A stretch of 8,900 nt of DNA from UBA6181 sp016934015 (GCA_036584525.1 JAZHDG010000001.1:1-8900), one strand, 5' to 3'; shown: positions 1-5,890, counted from the stretch's first letter. The notes: generated by a model from the sequence alone, not told the origin. Translations and numbers: made by a program.

Positions 1-1
1 A

Positions 2-1336
2 AATGCTATGCCATCATTTGTTGAAACGCAAAAACTAATAGATAAATTTAATAATGAATTAAACATTTATATTTCTAATCGAATAAAACTTAACGATAAT
101 TTGGTAACTATCAATGAGTCTCTAGTAAAGTCATTTGCTTCTATGGAATATTTAAGGAGCAATGAGAACTTACCTGATTTAGTAGAGTATATTATAAATC
201 CCAAGTTAAGAACTGATAAACAAGAGTTGAACACAACTTTAAACTCAATAAATGACGATATTAATAAGGCAAAACTAAACTTTGATTCTATTAAACAATT
301 ACTAAATAAGTATGCACTTAAAGAAGAAGTCAAATCGATAATTGACATTAGGTTGTCTTTATTAAGAAAAGTCCTACTTAATAAGATTGACTCAAAGGGC
401 AAAATTATACAATTAGATGCCAAGATTCTTATTTCGAGTAAACTAAGTTCAATAGTAACTGAATACAATAAATCAATTGGTCAACGAGCAAAAGTTGCTA
501 ATGAATCAAAGCAAATAATCTCTGATGAATTTGAGAGTATTATCAATACATTGAAAGCATCAACATTCACAAAAGAAAAACTTTTAATACCTATCTTAAA
601 TAAAAAGATGCTGATACAAAGTGTTATAAAAAATGACGAGTTAATCAAACTAGAAAACTTTAGTGTTGTGGAACATATTGACTATGAAGATTTCACTACT
701 TTTTTTGACTCAGCTATAGGCTCGGCTCAAGGGAAAGTATTAAAAAGCGAATTCTCAGTGTTTAAGAATATTCCCATATCGCTGTTCGAACAAAAATCTG
801 TTAAGAAGTTAGCGGATGTATTTATTGAAAAGAAATATAGAAACTCAAGTATCTTTAAATTGATTCCAGAGTCTCTAATTAAGTTTGATATTATGATTAA
901 GAACTTGGATGAGGAATATCAGAAAATAGATACATTAAGTGCTGGACAATTATCAAAGATTTATATAAATGTATTGATTGATAGTAAGTTAAAGGCAATG
1001 GAGAACAATGCAATAGTTTTATATGATCAACCAGATAATAATTTGGAAAAAACATTTATTTTAGAAACGCTTGGAAGAAAGCTTGCAGAATTGAAGAAAA
1101 AATATCAAGTAATAATAACTACTCACGAACCTCTATTGGTAATAAACTCTGATTCGAATAATATAATTCGTGTTGCTAATGACCCAGTAGCTGGAGTTAA
1201 TAAGATAACATTTGAAAACCTTACCATGTATGATGTTGGAGATAAGAAAGCTGCTATTGAGAAAATCGCTCAACTAATTGATGGTAATAGAAAAGCAATT
1301 CAATTAAGAAATCAAATATATGGAGGTTCAAATTAA
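2..1336 (+). CDS. SMC/ABC-type ATPase, TrlF-like, C-terminal part (5' end off window)
   Basis: The frame is open from base 2, so the first ATG (position 8) is probably internal and the gene starts upstream. Residue numbers here count from that ATG. The visible part is a long Lys/Glu/Ile-rich, probably coiled-coil segment (about 1-250) followed by the second half of an ABC-type ATPase head. The ABC signature LSAGQ is at 310-314. The Walker B strand AIVLYDQPDNNLE has Asp340, with Gln where many ABC proteins have Glu. The H-switch TTHEP has His373. The Walker A is not in the window. DQP-x-(D/N)-N-L and a C-terminal tail of the type 'AIxKIxQLIDGxxxAIxxRxxxYG' match my knowledge of TrlF-like ATPases, which often carry an N-terminal PHP phosphoesterase domain and occur in defence-rich loci. 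Whether a PHP domain is present here cannot be seen. Role inferred: ATP-driven nucleic-acid sensing or processing. ATPase class is confident; the TrlF assignment is moderate. Confidence 0.8.
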   Translation, partial: NAMPSFVETQKLIDKFNNELNIYISNRIKLNDNLVTINESLVKSFASMEYLRSNENLPDLVEYIINPKLRTDKQELNTTLNSINDDINKAKLNFDSIKQLLNKYALKEEVKSIIDIRLSLLRKVLLNKIDSKGKIIQLDAKILISSKLSSIVTEYNKSIGQRAKVANESKQIISDEFESIINTLKASTFTKEKLLIPILNKKMLIQSVIKNDELIKLENFSVVEHIDYEDFTTFFDSAIGSAQGKVLKSEFSVFKNIPISLFEQKSVKKLADVFIEKKYRNSSIFKLIPESLIKFDIMIKNLDEEYQKIDTLSAGQLSKIYINVLIDSKLKAMENNAIVLYDQPDNNLEKTFILETLGRKLAELKKKYQVIITTHEPLLVINSDSNNIIRVANDPVAGVNKITFENLTMYDVGDKKAAIEKIAQLIDGNRKAIQLRNQIYGGSN

Positions 1337-1638
1337 TGAAAAAAATCACTGTAACTAAAGATGGAAAAGTCACTTTCGATGGTAAAGAAGTAATCAAAAA
1401 GGAGATTAATAGTGTATTCCTTGATAGCTTATTTATGAGTTCGTTGAAAAGTGAAATTGAATATGATATTGACGATACTGATCCGATATCCAAACTATTC
1501 GCAATGATACGTGATGAAACTAAACCTGGTTCTGAGTTTTATGTTCAATTTGAGACTTTAAAAAAATCCTATGAAAAGATTGCCACTGAAAAGACCGCTG
1601 TTGAACAAGCAGATTCAGAAGAAAAACTCCCATTTTAG
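1336..1638 (+). CDS. Small acidic-tailed protein with SSB-like C-terminal tip, coupled to upstream ATPase
   Basis: This 100-residue protein belongs to no family I recognise. Its ATG overlaps the stop of the upstream ATPase gene (TAATG), and a strong Shine-Dalgarno, TGGAGG at 1321-1326, sits 9 bases before it. The two proteins are therefore probably made together and act together. The N-terminus looks like a beta hairpin (KITVTKDGKVTFDGKEV), followed by helices with an acidic stretch (EYDIDDTD) and a charged helix. There is no signal peptide, membrane segment, cysteine pair or catalytic motif. The last residues, ADSEEKLPF, resemble the acidic hydrophobic tip of bacterial SSB (DDDIPF or DDDLPF), which docks repair and replication proteins. 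The similarity is short and could be chance. An accessory or regulatory subunit of the ATPase is the best guess. Confidence 0.75.
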   Translation: MKKITVTKDGKVTFDGKEVIKKEINSVFLDSLFMSSLKSEIEYDIDDTDPISKLFAMIRDETKPGSEFYVQFETLKKSYEKIATEKTAVEQADSEEKLPF

Positions 1639-1646
1639 TATATCAA

Positions 1647-1665
1647 TATAAAATACGATTTTATA
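1647..1665. other. AT-only stem-loop between convergent genes
   Basis: TATAAAAT and ATTTTATA form an 8-bp stem around a 3-base loop (ACG), between the plus-strand operon ending at 1638 and the recombinase fragment ending at 1661. It contains the recombinase stop codon. With no G+C in the stem and only a short T run, it would be a weak terminator at best. No other terminator is visible between the two convergent genes. Confidence 0.25.
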
Positions 1666-1943
1666 ACAAATAAAGATTAAATCCCAGATTTTCTCTTCTG
1701 AACAAATATGTTATTTGTCTATCGATAGAGTGGATTATAATCTCTTGAGAAGGAACCTCAGTAATTTTATCGTTACCTAAAGATACTAACAGATGTACTT
1801 CCAATTCCTTCACAATAAACGATGAAAACAACTGCTTAGCTAAAACAATATCAAACTCTTTAGATAGTTTTCTAGCTATAATTATATATTCATCAATCAT
1901 CTCAGCTAGTTTAGCTAGTTTTTCTATCCTTAATCTGACATCG
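1661..1943 (-). pseudogene. Detached C-terminal fragment of the serine recombinase
   Basis: The minus-strand frame is open from about 1951 to the TAA at 1661-1663. It has no good ribosome-binding site before its first ATG (1900), so it is not a likely independent gene. Removing the IS21 element plus one copy of the 6-bp target duplication joins this frame to the recombinase at 4089-5329: GAT-GT|C-AGA reads ISDV-RLRIEKLAKLAE. The fragment supplies the last 91 residues: a helical coiled-coil arm (RLRIEKLAKLAEMIDEYIII), then a segment (FDIVLAKQLFSSFIVKELEVHLL) like the closing strand-helix unit found at the end of many large serine recombinases, then a basic tail ending FNLYLL. It converges on the ATPase operon, and the two stop codons are only 22 bases apart. 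Confidence 0.85.
1938..1943. repeat. Target site duplication, left copy (ACATCG)
   Basis: The six bases immediately left of the IS21 element are ACATCG, identical to the six bases immediately right of it at 4089-4094. IS21-family elements typically duplicate 4-8 bp of target. Deleting the element and one copy restores an uninterrupted recombinase frame, which independently confirms the boundary. Confidence 0.9.
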
Positions 1944-1993
1944 TGTAATTGTCAATTAAATTATGTCGTTTTATAGCGGTCGAAAATGTAGCT
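1944..1993. repeat. IS21 right-end inverted repeat (istB side)
   Basis: The sequence from TGTAATTGTCA inward pairs in register with the opposite end at 4039-4088. Shared blocks are TGTA, TTATGT at 1961-1966, CGG at 1977-1979 and GAAAATGT at 1982-1989. GAAAATGTAG followed by AATGAC echoes the repeated transposase-binding units seen more clearly at the other end. Confidence 0.85.
1950..1955 (-). promoter_or_regulatory. Outward-facing TTGACA -35 hexamer at IS right end
   Basis: On the minus strand TTGACA lies six bases inside the IS tip and points outward. IS21 is known to form tandem dimers whose end-to-end junction makes a promoter for the transposition genes. Here, a right end joined to a left end with a 2-base spacer would place CAGAAT 17 bases after this TTGACA, a plausible -10. 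Facing the present flank, no good -10 follows. Confidence 0.4.
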
Positions 1994-1994
1994 G

Positions 1995-2020
1995 AATGAC
2001 GAGGTTTAGTCCTCGTCATT
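1995..2020. other. Perfect 10-bp stem-loop over the istB stop codon
   Basis: AATGACGAGG and CCTCGTCATT form a perfect 10-bp stem with a 6-base loop. The istB TAA (2006-2008) falls in the loop. On the minus (istB) strand no U run follows, so it is not a classical terminator in that direction. On the plus strand a T-rich stretch follows (ATTTTC...ATTTTT), so it could block read-through entering the IS from the convergent ATPase operon. A terminator or an RNA-stability hairpin are the two obvious readings. Confidence 0.5.
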
Positions 2021-2761
2021 TTCAATTAGTATTTTTCCCTTTATTCGATACGACTGTCCAGTTATTTTAATGATGTGAGAATGATGGACAAGCCGATCGA
2101 TAATCGCATTAGCAATCGTGTAATCTCCGAAGACTTCACCCCATTTAGATAAAGGGAGATTGGAGGTGATAATCATCGGTCTTCTTTCGTAACGAGCAGC
2201 GACAAGTTGGAAGAACCCATTCGCGGCATCCTTGTCGACTGGTAGATAGCTAATTTCATCAACAACAAGAAGTTTATATTTAAGATAGTGTTTTACAACC
2301 TTGTCGACCGTACCTTCACTTGCGGCAACTTTAAACTTTTGCATTAACGCGTTGAAATGAATGAAGTAGGTCGAGATGCGTTTACTTGAAGCTTCAATCC
2401 CAAGCGCGGTAGCTAGATGTGTTTTACCAACACCTGAATTACCAATAAGAAGGATGTTTTCAAAGTGTTCGACAAAACGAAGAGAGAGCAAGTCAAGAAT
2501 TTGTGGTTTGTTGATGGACGGTTGATAGGTGAAATCGAAATCATCAATCGTTTTGTAATAAGGAAAGTGAGATATCGTGAGGTTGATAAGACGAGCTCTT
2601 TCTTCTCTAAATTCAACCTCTTTATCAGTTAACTCTTTAAGAATATCAACAAATGATTTATTTTTTTGAAGAGCCTCATCTAAATAGCCAGGTAGTATTT
2701 CTTTAAATTTTAGTAGCTTGAGATGGTCGAGATTATTTAATAATTGTGTGTAATTGGACAT
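2006..2761 (-). CDS. istB: IS21-family helper ATPase IstB (DnaC-like AAA+)
   Basis: This 251-residue protein has the usual IstB length. It is an AAA+ ATPase related to DnaC and DnaA that assembles on target DNA and activates the IstA transposase. The N-terminal helical part (1-95) is followed by Walker A GNSGVGKT at 107-114, Walker B LLVVDE at 164-169 and a sensor-like MIITSN at 196-201. It ends with the typical IIDRLVHHSHIIKITGQSYR segment (220-239). The start ATG at 2761 follows AAGGA (minus strand, 2772-2768) with 6 bases between. It lies 11 bases after the istA stop, so the two genes form one transcription unit. All key motifs are present and the frame is unbroken. Confidence 0.97.
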   Translation of the reverse strand: MSNYTQLLNNLDHLKLLKFKEILPGYLDEALQKNKSFVDILKELTDKEVEFREERARLINLTISHFPYYKTIDDFDFTYQPSINKPQILDLLSLRFVEHFENILLIGNSGVGKTHLATALGIEASSKRISTYFIHFNALMQKFKVAASEGTVDKVVKHYLKYKLLVVDEISYLPVDKDAANGFFQLVAARYERRPMIITSNLPLSKWGEVFGDYTIANAIIDRLVHHSHIIKITGQSYRIKGKILIENDED

Positions 2762-2772
2762 AATGATTCCTT

Positions 2773-3975
2773 TTATAATTTGTCATAGAGTTTGAGATTT
2801 TTCTCGGCGATTTGATTAATTTCGTCATCGGATTTATGAAGAAGGGCATCGCTTTTAAGAATTTGAATGTAATGATCTTTTTGATAATTGAACCTGTGGG
2901 ATGATAAGGCGTGTGTAGCGATGACAATTCCATCAAACAAGATTTCTAAATGGTTGTCAGATATTTTCAAAATGACCGTTTTTCCGATATAATTGGGGTG
3001 CAGGGAGTATTTGTTGTTCAAGTACGTAACCATGGCTTCTTTCGTAACAACTCTTGTTATTGGTTTAGTGAGGTAGTTATCAAGAAGGTCGCGGTTAGGG
3101 AGTGGCAATAAATATTCCTTTTCTATTTTATGTAACTTCAATGGAACCTTATTGGTAGCGTGGGATATATCATGATTTAGATCATCATTGATCATACGAA
3201 CAATTTCATCGAGTTGATCGATCGTATCGAATTCGTGGTTGTAGGGTTGCAGACGACTCATCAGTTTAGCTAGCGCTTCAACTTTTCCTTTTGTTTGAGG
3301 GCGATAGGGGCGACAAGCAATCACTACAAATCCCATATCTTTCGCGAATTCATAGAAACTTTGATTAATCACAGCCTCTTGGAAGTTGGACCGGCTTTGA
3401 TCAACAACCGTCTTCATATTATCGAATAGTATTTCTTTGGGAATCCCTTGATAGTACTTAAATCCGTTGATAAGGGCTGATTTCAATGTGTCTTGATTAC
3501 GATCGAGTGTTAGTTGTAAGTACTTCATTTGTGAGAATCCTAGAACGATGAGGAAGACATTGATTTCAAATACTTCTCCTTGTCTAGATGTCATGGAAAA
3601 CCTTTCTTTCCAATCCACTTGAGCTTGTAACCCTGGATTAGTTTCAAAACGAATCGTTGCTTTATTCGTTTTATCGATTTTGATTGATCTAGCAAATTCT
3701 CTTAGAATTGTGTACTTTCCTTCATATCCACGTTTTTGAATGAACTTAAAGATAGACATATAGGTACATGACATTTCGAGTTTTTCCTCAATCACTTCCT
3801 TGTAATCGTCTAATTTAGAAGGCATCTTCCTCCTTTCTTTTAGTGTTCCATCGGATTCGAAGTAACGTTTGACCGTTCGATAGTCACATTGGTATATTCG
3901 AGCCAGTTCAGCATAATTTGGTTCAATATTTTGTTTTTTCATGAACTCCATCCTTTCCATTATGTCTTTTCTCAT
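2773..3975 (-). CDS. istA: IS21-family transposase IstA
   Basis: This 400-residue DDE transposase cuts and joins the IS ends with IstB. The chosen start at 3975 (MRKDIMERMEF) has a strong AAGGAG (minus strand, 3988-3983) 7 bases upstream. The frame stays open to an ATG at 4059, but that extra stretch encodes IS terminal sequence and has no ribosome-binding site. The N-terminal helix-turn-helix (NYAELARIYQCDYRTVKRYF, 20-39) should bind the terminal repeats. The retroviral-integrase-type catalytic triad is Asp121 (QVDWKE), Asp185 (ILFDNMK) and Glu233 (TKGKVEA). The C-terminal beta-rich region (about 315-375) resembles the Mu-transposase-like C-terminal domain. The gene is complete, with no frameshift, and is followed by istB. 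Confidence 0.96.
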   Translation of the reverse strand: MRKDIMERMEFMKKQNIEPNYAELARIYQCDYRTVKRYFESDGTLKERRKMPSKLDDYKEVIEEKLEMSCTYMSIFKFIQKRGYEGKYTILREFARSIKIDKTNKATIRFETNPGLQAQVDWKERFSMTSRQGEVFEINVFLIVLGFSQMKYLQLTLDRNQDTLKSALINGFKYYQGIPKEILFDNMKTVVDQSRSNFQEAVINQSFYEFAKDMGFVVIACRPYRPQTKGKVEALAKLMSRLQPYNHEFDTIDQLDEIVRMINDDLNHDISHATNKVPLKLHKIEKEYLLPLPNRDLLDNYLTKPITRVVTKEAMVTYLNNKYSLHPNYIGKTVILKISDNHLEILFDGIVIATHALSSHRFNYQKDHYIQILKSDALLHKSDDEINQIAEKNLKLYDKL

Positions 3976-4020
3976 GTAAGTTCTCCTTTTTTTGACATAA
4001 GAGAAGTTTAGCAAAAGAAA

Positions 4021-4078
4021 AGAATAGTCTCTGTAGAAACCGACATTTTCAGCCGTCATTTTCCTACATAACTATTCT
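4021..4078 (-). other. Subterminal hairpin at IS left end
   Basis: On the minus strand AGAATAGT (4078-4071) pairs with ACTATTCT (4028-4021). Just inside, TGTAG (4068-4064) pairs with CTACA (4036-4032), then AAA with TTT across a one-base bulge. That is about 16 paired bases around a 20-base loop holding the GAAAATG repeats. It lies in the leader ahead of istA and could limit read-through translation from the interrupted recombinase, or simply reflect transposase-site architecture. Confidence 0.4.
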
Positions 4079-4088
4079 GTCAAATACA
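4039..4088. repeat. IS21 left-end inverted repeat with tandem transposase-site units
   Basis: Read inward on the minus strand from 4088 (TGTATTTGACA), this end matches the right end in register. It contains two tandem 11-base units, GAAAATGACGG (4063-4053) and GAAAATGTCGG (4050-4040), differing at one base and spaced 13 bp start to start. IS21-family ends typically carry such multiple copies as IstA binding sites. TTGACA at 4083-4078 is also present, facing inward. Confidence 0.85.
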
Positions 4089-5329
4089 ACATCGGAGATT
4101 AGTCCATACGTCTCAAGTCTTTCACTTAAGGTCAATCCTTCGAGACTCTTATAAAGCCTTTCTTTCTCCAATTCCAATTTGGCTAAAGTAGGCTTTTTCA
4201 TTTCTTTAAGCTTAGTTGTGATTGCTGACTTATTATCAACCAAGTATTTAGCCATTTGCATCACGCCTTCTTTGATGTATTCGAATCGAAGATATACTCT
4301 TTGTCCATTTTTACTGCCTAGCAACATCTCAACTTCATATTTCTTATTATGCTTTTCTACGATTCTTGTTAAATACTTTGCTAAATCAACTGAATAGAAG
4401 TAGTAAGCATAAGGGCTGATAACATGAGACTCACCTTTGTGATCGTTTTTAGTTTTTGAATTTCTAATCTTCTGAATCATTTCAAATTTATCCCTTGAGA
4501 TAATTCCAGGATGGTTATTTCTGACTAGATACTGATTGACTCTGCCTAATCTGTGATCGTGATTCTTAATAGATTTTCCATATAAAGTCTTTTGTAAGAG
4601 ACTATCGCCTGAATACTTTTCATTGGTGAGCATCGTTTCTAGAGTGGACTGGCTCCATCTCTCACATCCCTTTGGGGATTTAATTCCTTTTTCATGTAAA
4701 ATATCAATCATAGCTTTATAGCCCATGCCTTGAAGATAACTATCAAAGATGAATGAAACGACTTTCGCTTCATCCTCTTTGATTGTAAATATTTCCTTTT
4801 CGATATGATAACCATAAAGCCTTGTCGTTGTATTACCACCACGTTTCATCTTTTTCATAATCGACCATTTGGTGTTGGTTGATATCTGATGAGATTCCTC
4901 TTCAGCGTATGCAGCGAGTATCGTTAACATGAAATCAATCGTTGGATCGAGTGTCGACATGTTCTCTTTCTCAAAGTATATTTCAATTCCAATCTTTCTT
5001 AATTCCTGGATGGCTTCAATGACATTAATCGTATTTCTACCAAATCTTGAGATGGATTTAGTCACGATTAAATCAATACCACAAGCACGTGCTAAATCCA
5101 TCATTTTTTGGAGACTAGAGCGTTTGTTTGTCTTACCTGACTCTTTATCAGCATAGATGCAGATAAGCTCGTAATCGGGGTTTTTGAGGATACTTTTTGT
5201 GAGTTCTCCAACCTGGAGTTGATAGCTAGAATCTTGTTTACCTTCTAGTGTAGATACTCTCGCGTAAATCACTACTCTTTTCTTTTTCTTGATTCCTGGT
5301 ACAACAGGGATTGCGATGACGTTATTCAT
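4064..5329 (-). CDS. Large serine recombinase, N-terminal 414 residues, 3' end cut by IS21
   Basis: This is a site-specific recombinase of the large serine (resolvase/invertase) class, which cuts DNA with a 2-bp stagger through a phosphoserine link. The resolvase domain (18-155) has YARVST with the predicted nucleophile Ser26, the SRFGRN motif (94-99) and the long helix after AAYAEEE (139-145). The Recombinase domain (about 170-295: RLYGYHIEKEI...KGCERWSQSTLETMLTNEKYSGD) follows. The usual zinc ribbon is not evident: the protein has only isolated Cys57, Cys83 and Cys222. Codons up to Val414 are native; the last seven residues (VFDRIVM) and the TAG come from the IS end. The rest of the gene lies at 1661-1937; the restored protein would be 505 residues. 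The start at 5329 overlaps the upstream 98-residue gene by 8 bases and has AAGG about 9 bases upstream. Without its C-terminal arm it is probably inactive. Confidence 0.9.
   Translation of the reverse strand: MNNVIAIPVVPGIKKKKRVVIYARVSTLEGKQDSSYQLQVGELTKSILKNPDYELICIYADKESGKTNKRSSLQKMMDLARACGIDLIVTKSISRFGRNTINVIEAIQELRKIGIEIYFEKENMSTLDPTIDFMLTILAAYAEEESHQISTNTKWSIMKKMKRGGNTTTRLYGYHIEKEIFTIKEDEAKVVSFIFDSYLQGMGYKAMIDILHEKGIKSPKGCERWSQSTLETMLTNEKYSGDSLLQKTLYGKSIKNHDHRLGRVNQYLVRNNHPGIISRDKFEMIQKIRNSKTKNDHKGESHVISPYAYYFYSVDLAKYLTRIVEKHNKKYEVEMLLGSKNGQRVYLRFEYIKEGVMQMAKYLVDNKSAITTKLKEMKKPTLAKLELEKERLYKSLEGLTLSERLETYGLISDVVFDRIVM
4089..4094. repeat. Target site duplication, right copy (ACATCG)
   Basis: ACATCG directly abuts the IS end CAAATACA and equals the left copy at 1938-1943. 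On the minus strand it reads CGATGT, the recombinase codons for Ser-Asp-Val that are present on both sides of the element. Confidence 0.9.
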
Positions 5330-5618
5330 GGAGGATTACCTTATAGTTAATGCCTTTCTTTAGTTTGTAATCAATGTGTAAGTTTTCTAGGAAGACTGGA
5401 CGCTTGGTCTGTTCTTTCAATAGAGGTAGTAGTTCATGGTATTCGTGTGCTTTTGAGGAGCAACAGATGAGTTCACCGTATTGATGAATAATAAGTCCAA
5501 GGAGTATCTTGTAAAGCAACAGAGCAACACATTGAGTTAGATTATTTTCTAAATGTCTAAATTCACTCATGATTGAAATATTTCTGTGTGGATATAACAT
5601 TACCATTAATAGCTTCAT
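5322..5618 (-). CDS. Unknown small protein upstream of, and overlapping, the recombinase
   Basis: This is a 98-residue frame I cannot assign to a family. Its stop overlaps the recombinase start by 8 bases, so the two are co-transcribed and probably translationally coupled. The start is uncertain: the first ATG (5618) has no clear Shine-Dalgarno, and an in-frame ATG giving MSEFRHLENNLTQC is an alternative that would yield about 82 residues. The middle is hydrophobic (CVALLLYKILLGLIIHQYGELICC) with three cysteines, which could be a buried helix or a weak membrane segment. The C-terminal part is basic (KRPVFLENLHIDYKLKKGINYKVIL). By position it could be a partner or directionality factor of the recombinase, or a remnant of a larger gene; position is the only support. 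Confidence 0.6.
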   Translation of the reverse strand: MKLLMVMLYPHRNISIMSEFRHLENNLTQCVALLLYKILLGLIIHQYGELICCSSKAHEYHELLPLLKEQTKRPVFLENLHIDYKLKKGINYKVILHE

Positions 5619-5744
5619 TGCTTTTTAAGGGCAACTCATGAGAAAGTTGTATAAATATATTATGATTTTGCGGAGCATCATATCGGACGATCACTCATTG
5701 TATGCCGATGCAAGAATTTAAATAATTACGGGGGGTTATTTTTA

Positions 5745-5771
5745 ATGAAAAAAGTTTTCTTGAAAACTTGA
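5745..5771 (+). other. Possible 8-codon leader reading frame (MKKVFLKT)
   Basis: An ATG is preceded, 9 bases upstream, by a run of six G (5730-5735) that would serve as a strong ribosome-binding site in otherwise AT-rich DNA. The frame ends at TGA after eight codons and overlaps the dyad at 5752-5769. It could be a leader peptide or the truncated 5' end of a lost gene; no function can be assigned. Confidence 0.3.
5752..5769. repeat. Perfect 8+2+8 dyad with a third half-site
   Basis: AAGTTTTC-TT-GAAAACTT is a perfect dyad with a 2-base centre. A further copy, TTTTCAAG at 5780-5787, pairs with CTTGAAAA at 5759-5766 and gives a mutually exclusive alternative stem. This could be an operator or an RNA switch. 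Confidence 0.5.
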
Positions 5772-5835
5772 TGGTGAGATTTTCAAGACTAATTTCTTAA
5801 AAAAATGCGATAAAGCGATTCAAAATGGTCTGATA

Positions 5836-5871
5836 TTTCCTTATATAAGCTTTCAAGCTTTTTAAAGGAAA
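5836..5871. repeat. 36-bp imperfect dyad centred on a TC dinucleotide
   Basis: Two 17-base arms (starting TTTCCTTATATAAGCTT, and AAGCTTTTTAAAGGAAA) match as inverted repeats at 14 of 17 positions around the 2-base centre TC (5853-5854). Large serine recombinases act on dyads of roughly this kind with a non-palindromic central dinucleotide, and attachment sites often lie beside the recombinase operon. A regulator-binding site is the alternative. Confidence 0.45.
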
Positions 5872-5890
5872 AACGCAACAGAACCTTTTT

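Larger units (their letters stand above)
1944..4088 (-). mobile_element. Complete IS21-family insertion sequence
   Basis: The element is 2,145 bp, begins TGTAATTG and ends CAAATACA (TG...CA termini), and is flanked by the direct repeat ACATCG. It carries istA (transposase) and istB (helper ATPase) in the usual order on the minus strand. The two ends, read inward in the same register, agree at about 32 of the first 50 bases, including shared TTATGT and GAAAATGT blocks. This is an imperfect inverted repeat of the length usual for IS21 relatives. Both genes look intact, so the element may be active. It has split the serine recombinase gene. By eye its G+C content is somewhat above that of the neighbouring ATPase operon, which fits recent arrival. 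It does not match a specific named IS that I can recall. Confidence 0.93.

Noticed and set aside
67..468. Minus-strand 133-codon frame opposite the ATPase.
   Set aside because: Leu/Ser-rich composition typical of the antisense of an AT-rich coiled-coil gene, with no ribosome-binding site or family resemblance.
1661..1900. Independent 79-residue gene on the minus strand.
   Set aside because: It has no ribosome-binding site, and its frame is the exact continuation of the recombinase once the IS is removed.
2733..2936. Minus-strand 67-codon frame overlapping the istA/istB junction.
   Set aside because: Out-of-frame shadow of istA; it would bridge two well-supported genes and has no start signal.
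3976..4059. 28-codon N-terminal extension of IstA.
   Set aside because: It encodes IS terminal repeat sequence and lacks a Shine-Dalgarno; the ATG at 3975 has AAGGAG at ideal spacing and matches the usual IstA start.
1964..4068. IS boundaries at the inner TGT...ACA pair (TGTCGTTTT / TGTAGGAAA).
   Set aside because: These blocks align well, but the flanks show no duplication longer than 2 bp and the recombinase frame is not restored. Moving 20 bases outward at both ends gives TG...CA termini, a 6-bp duplication and an exact in-frame join.
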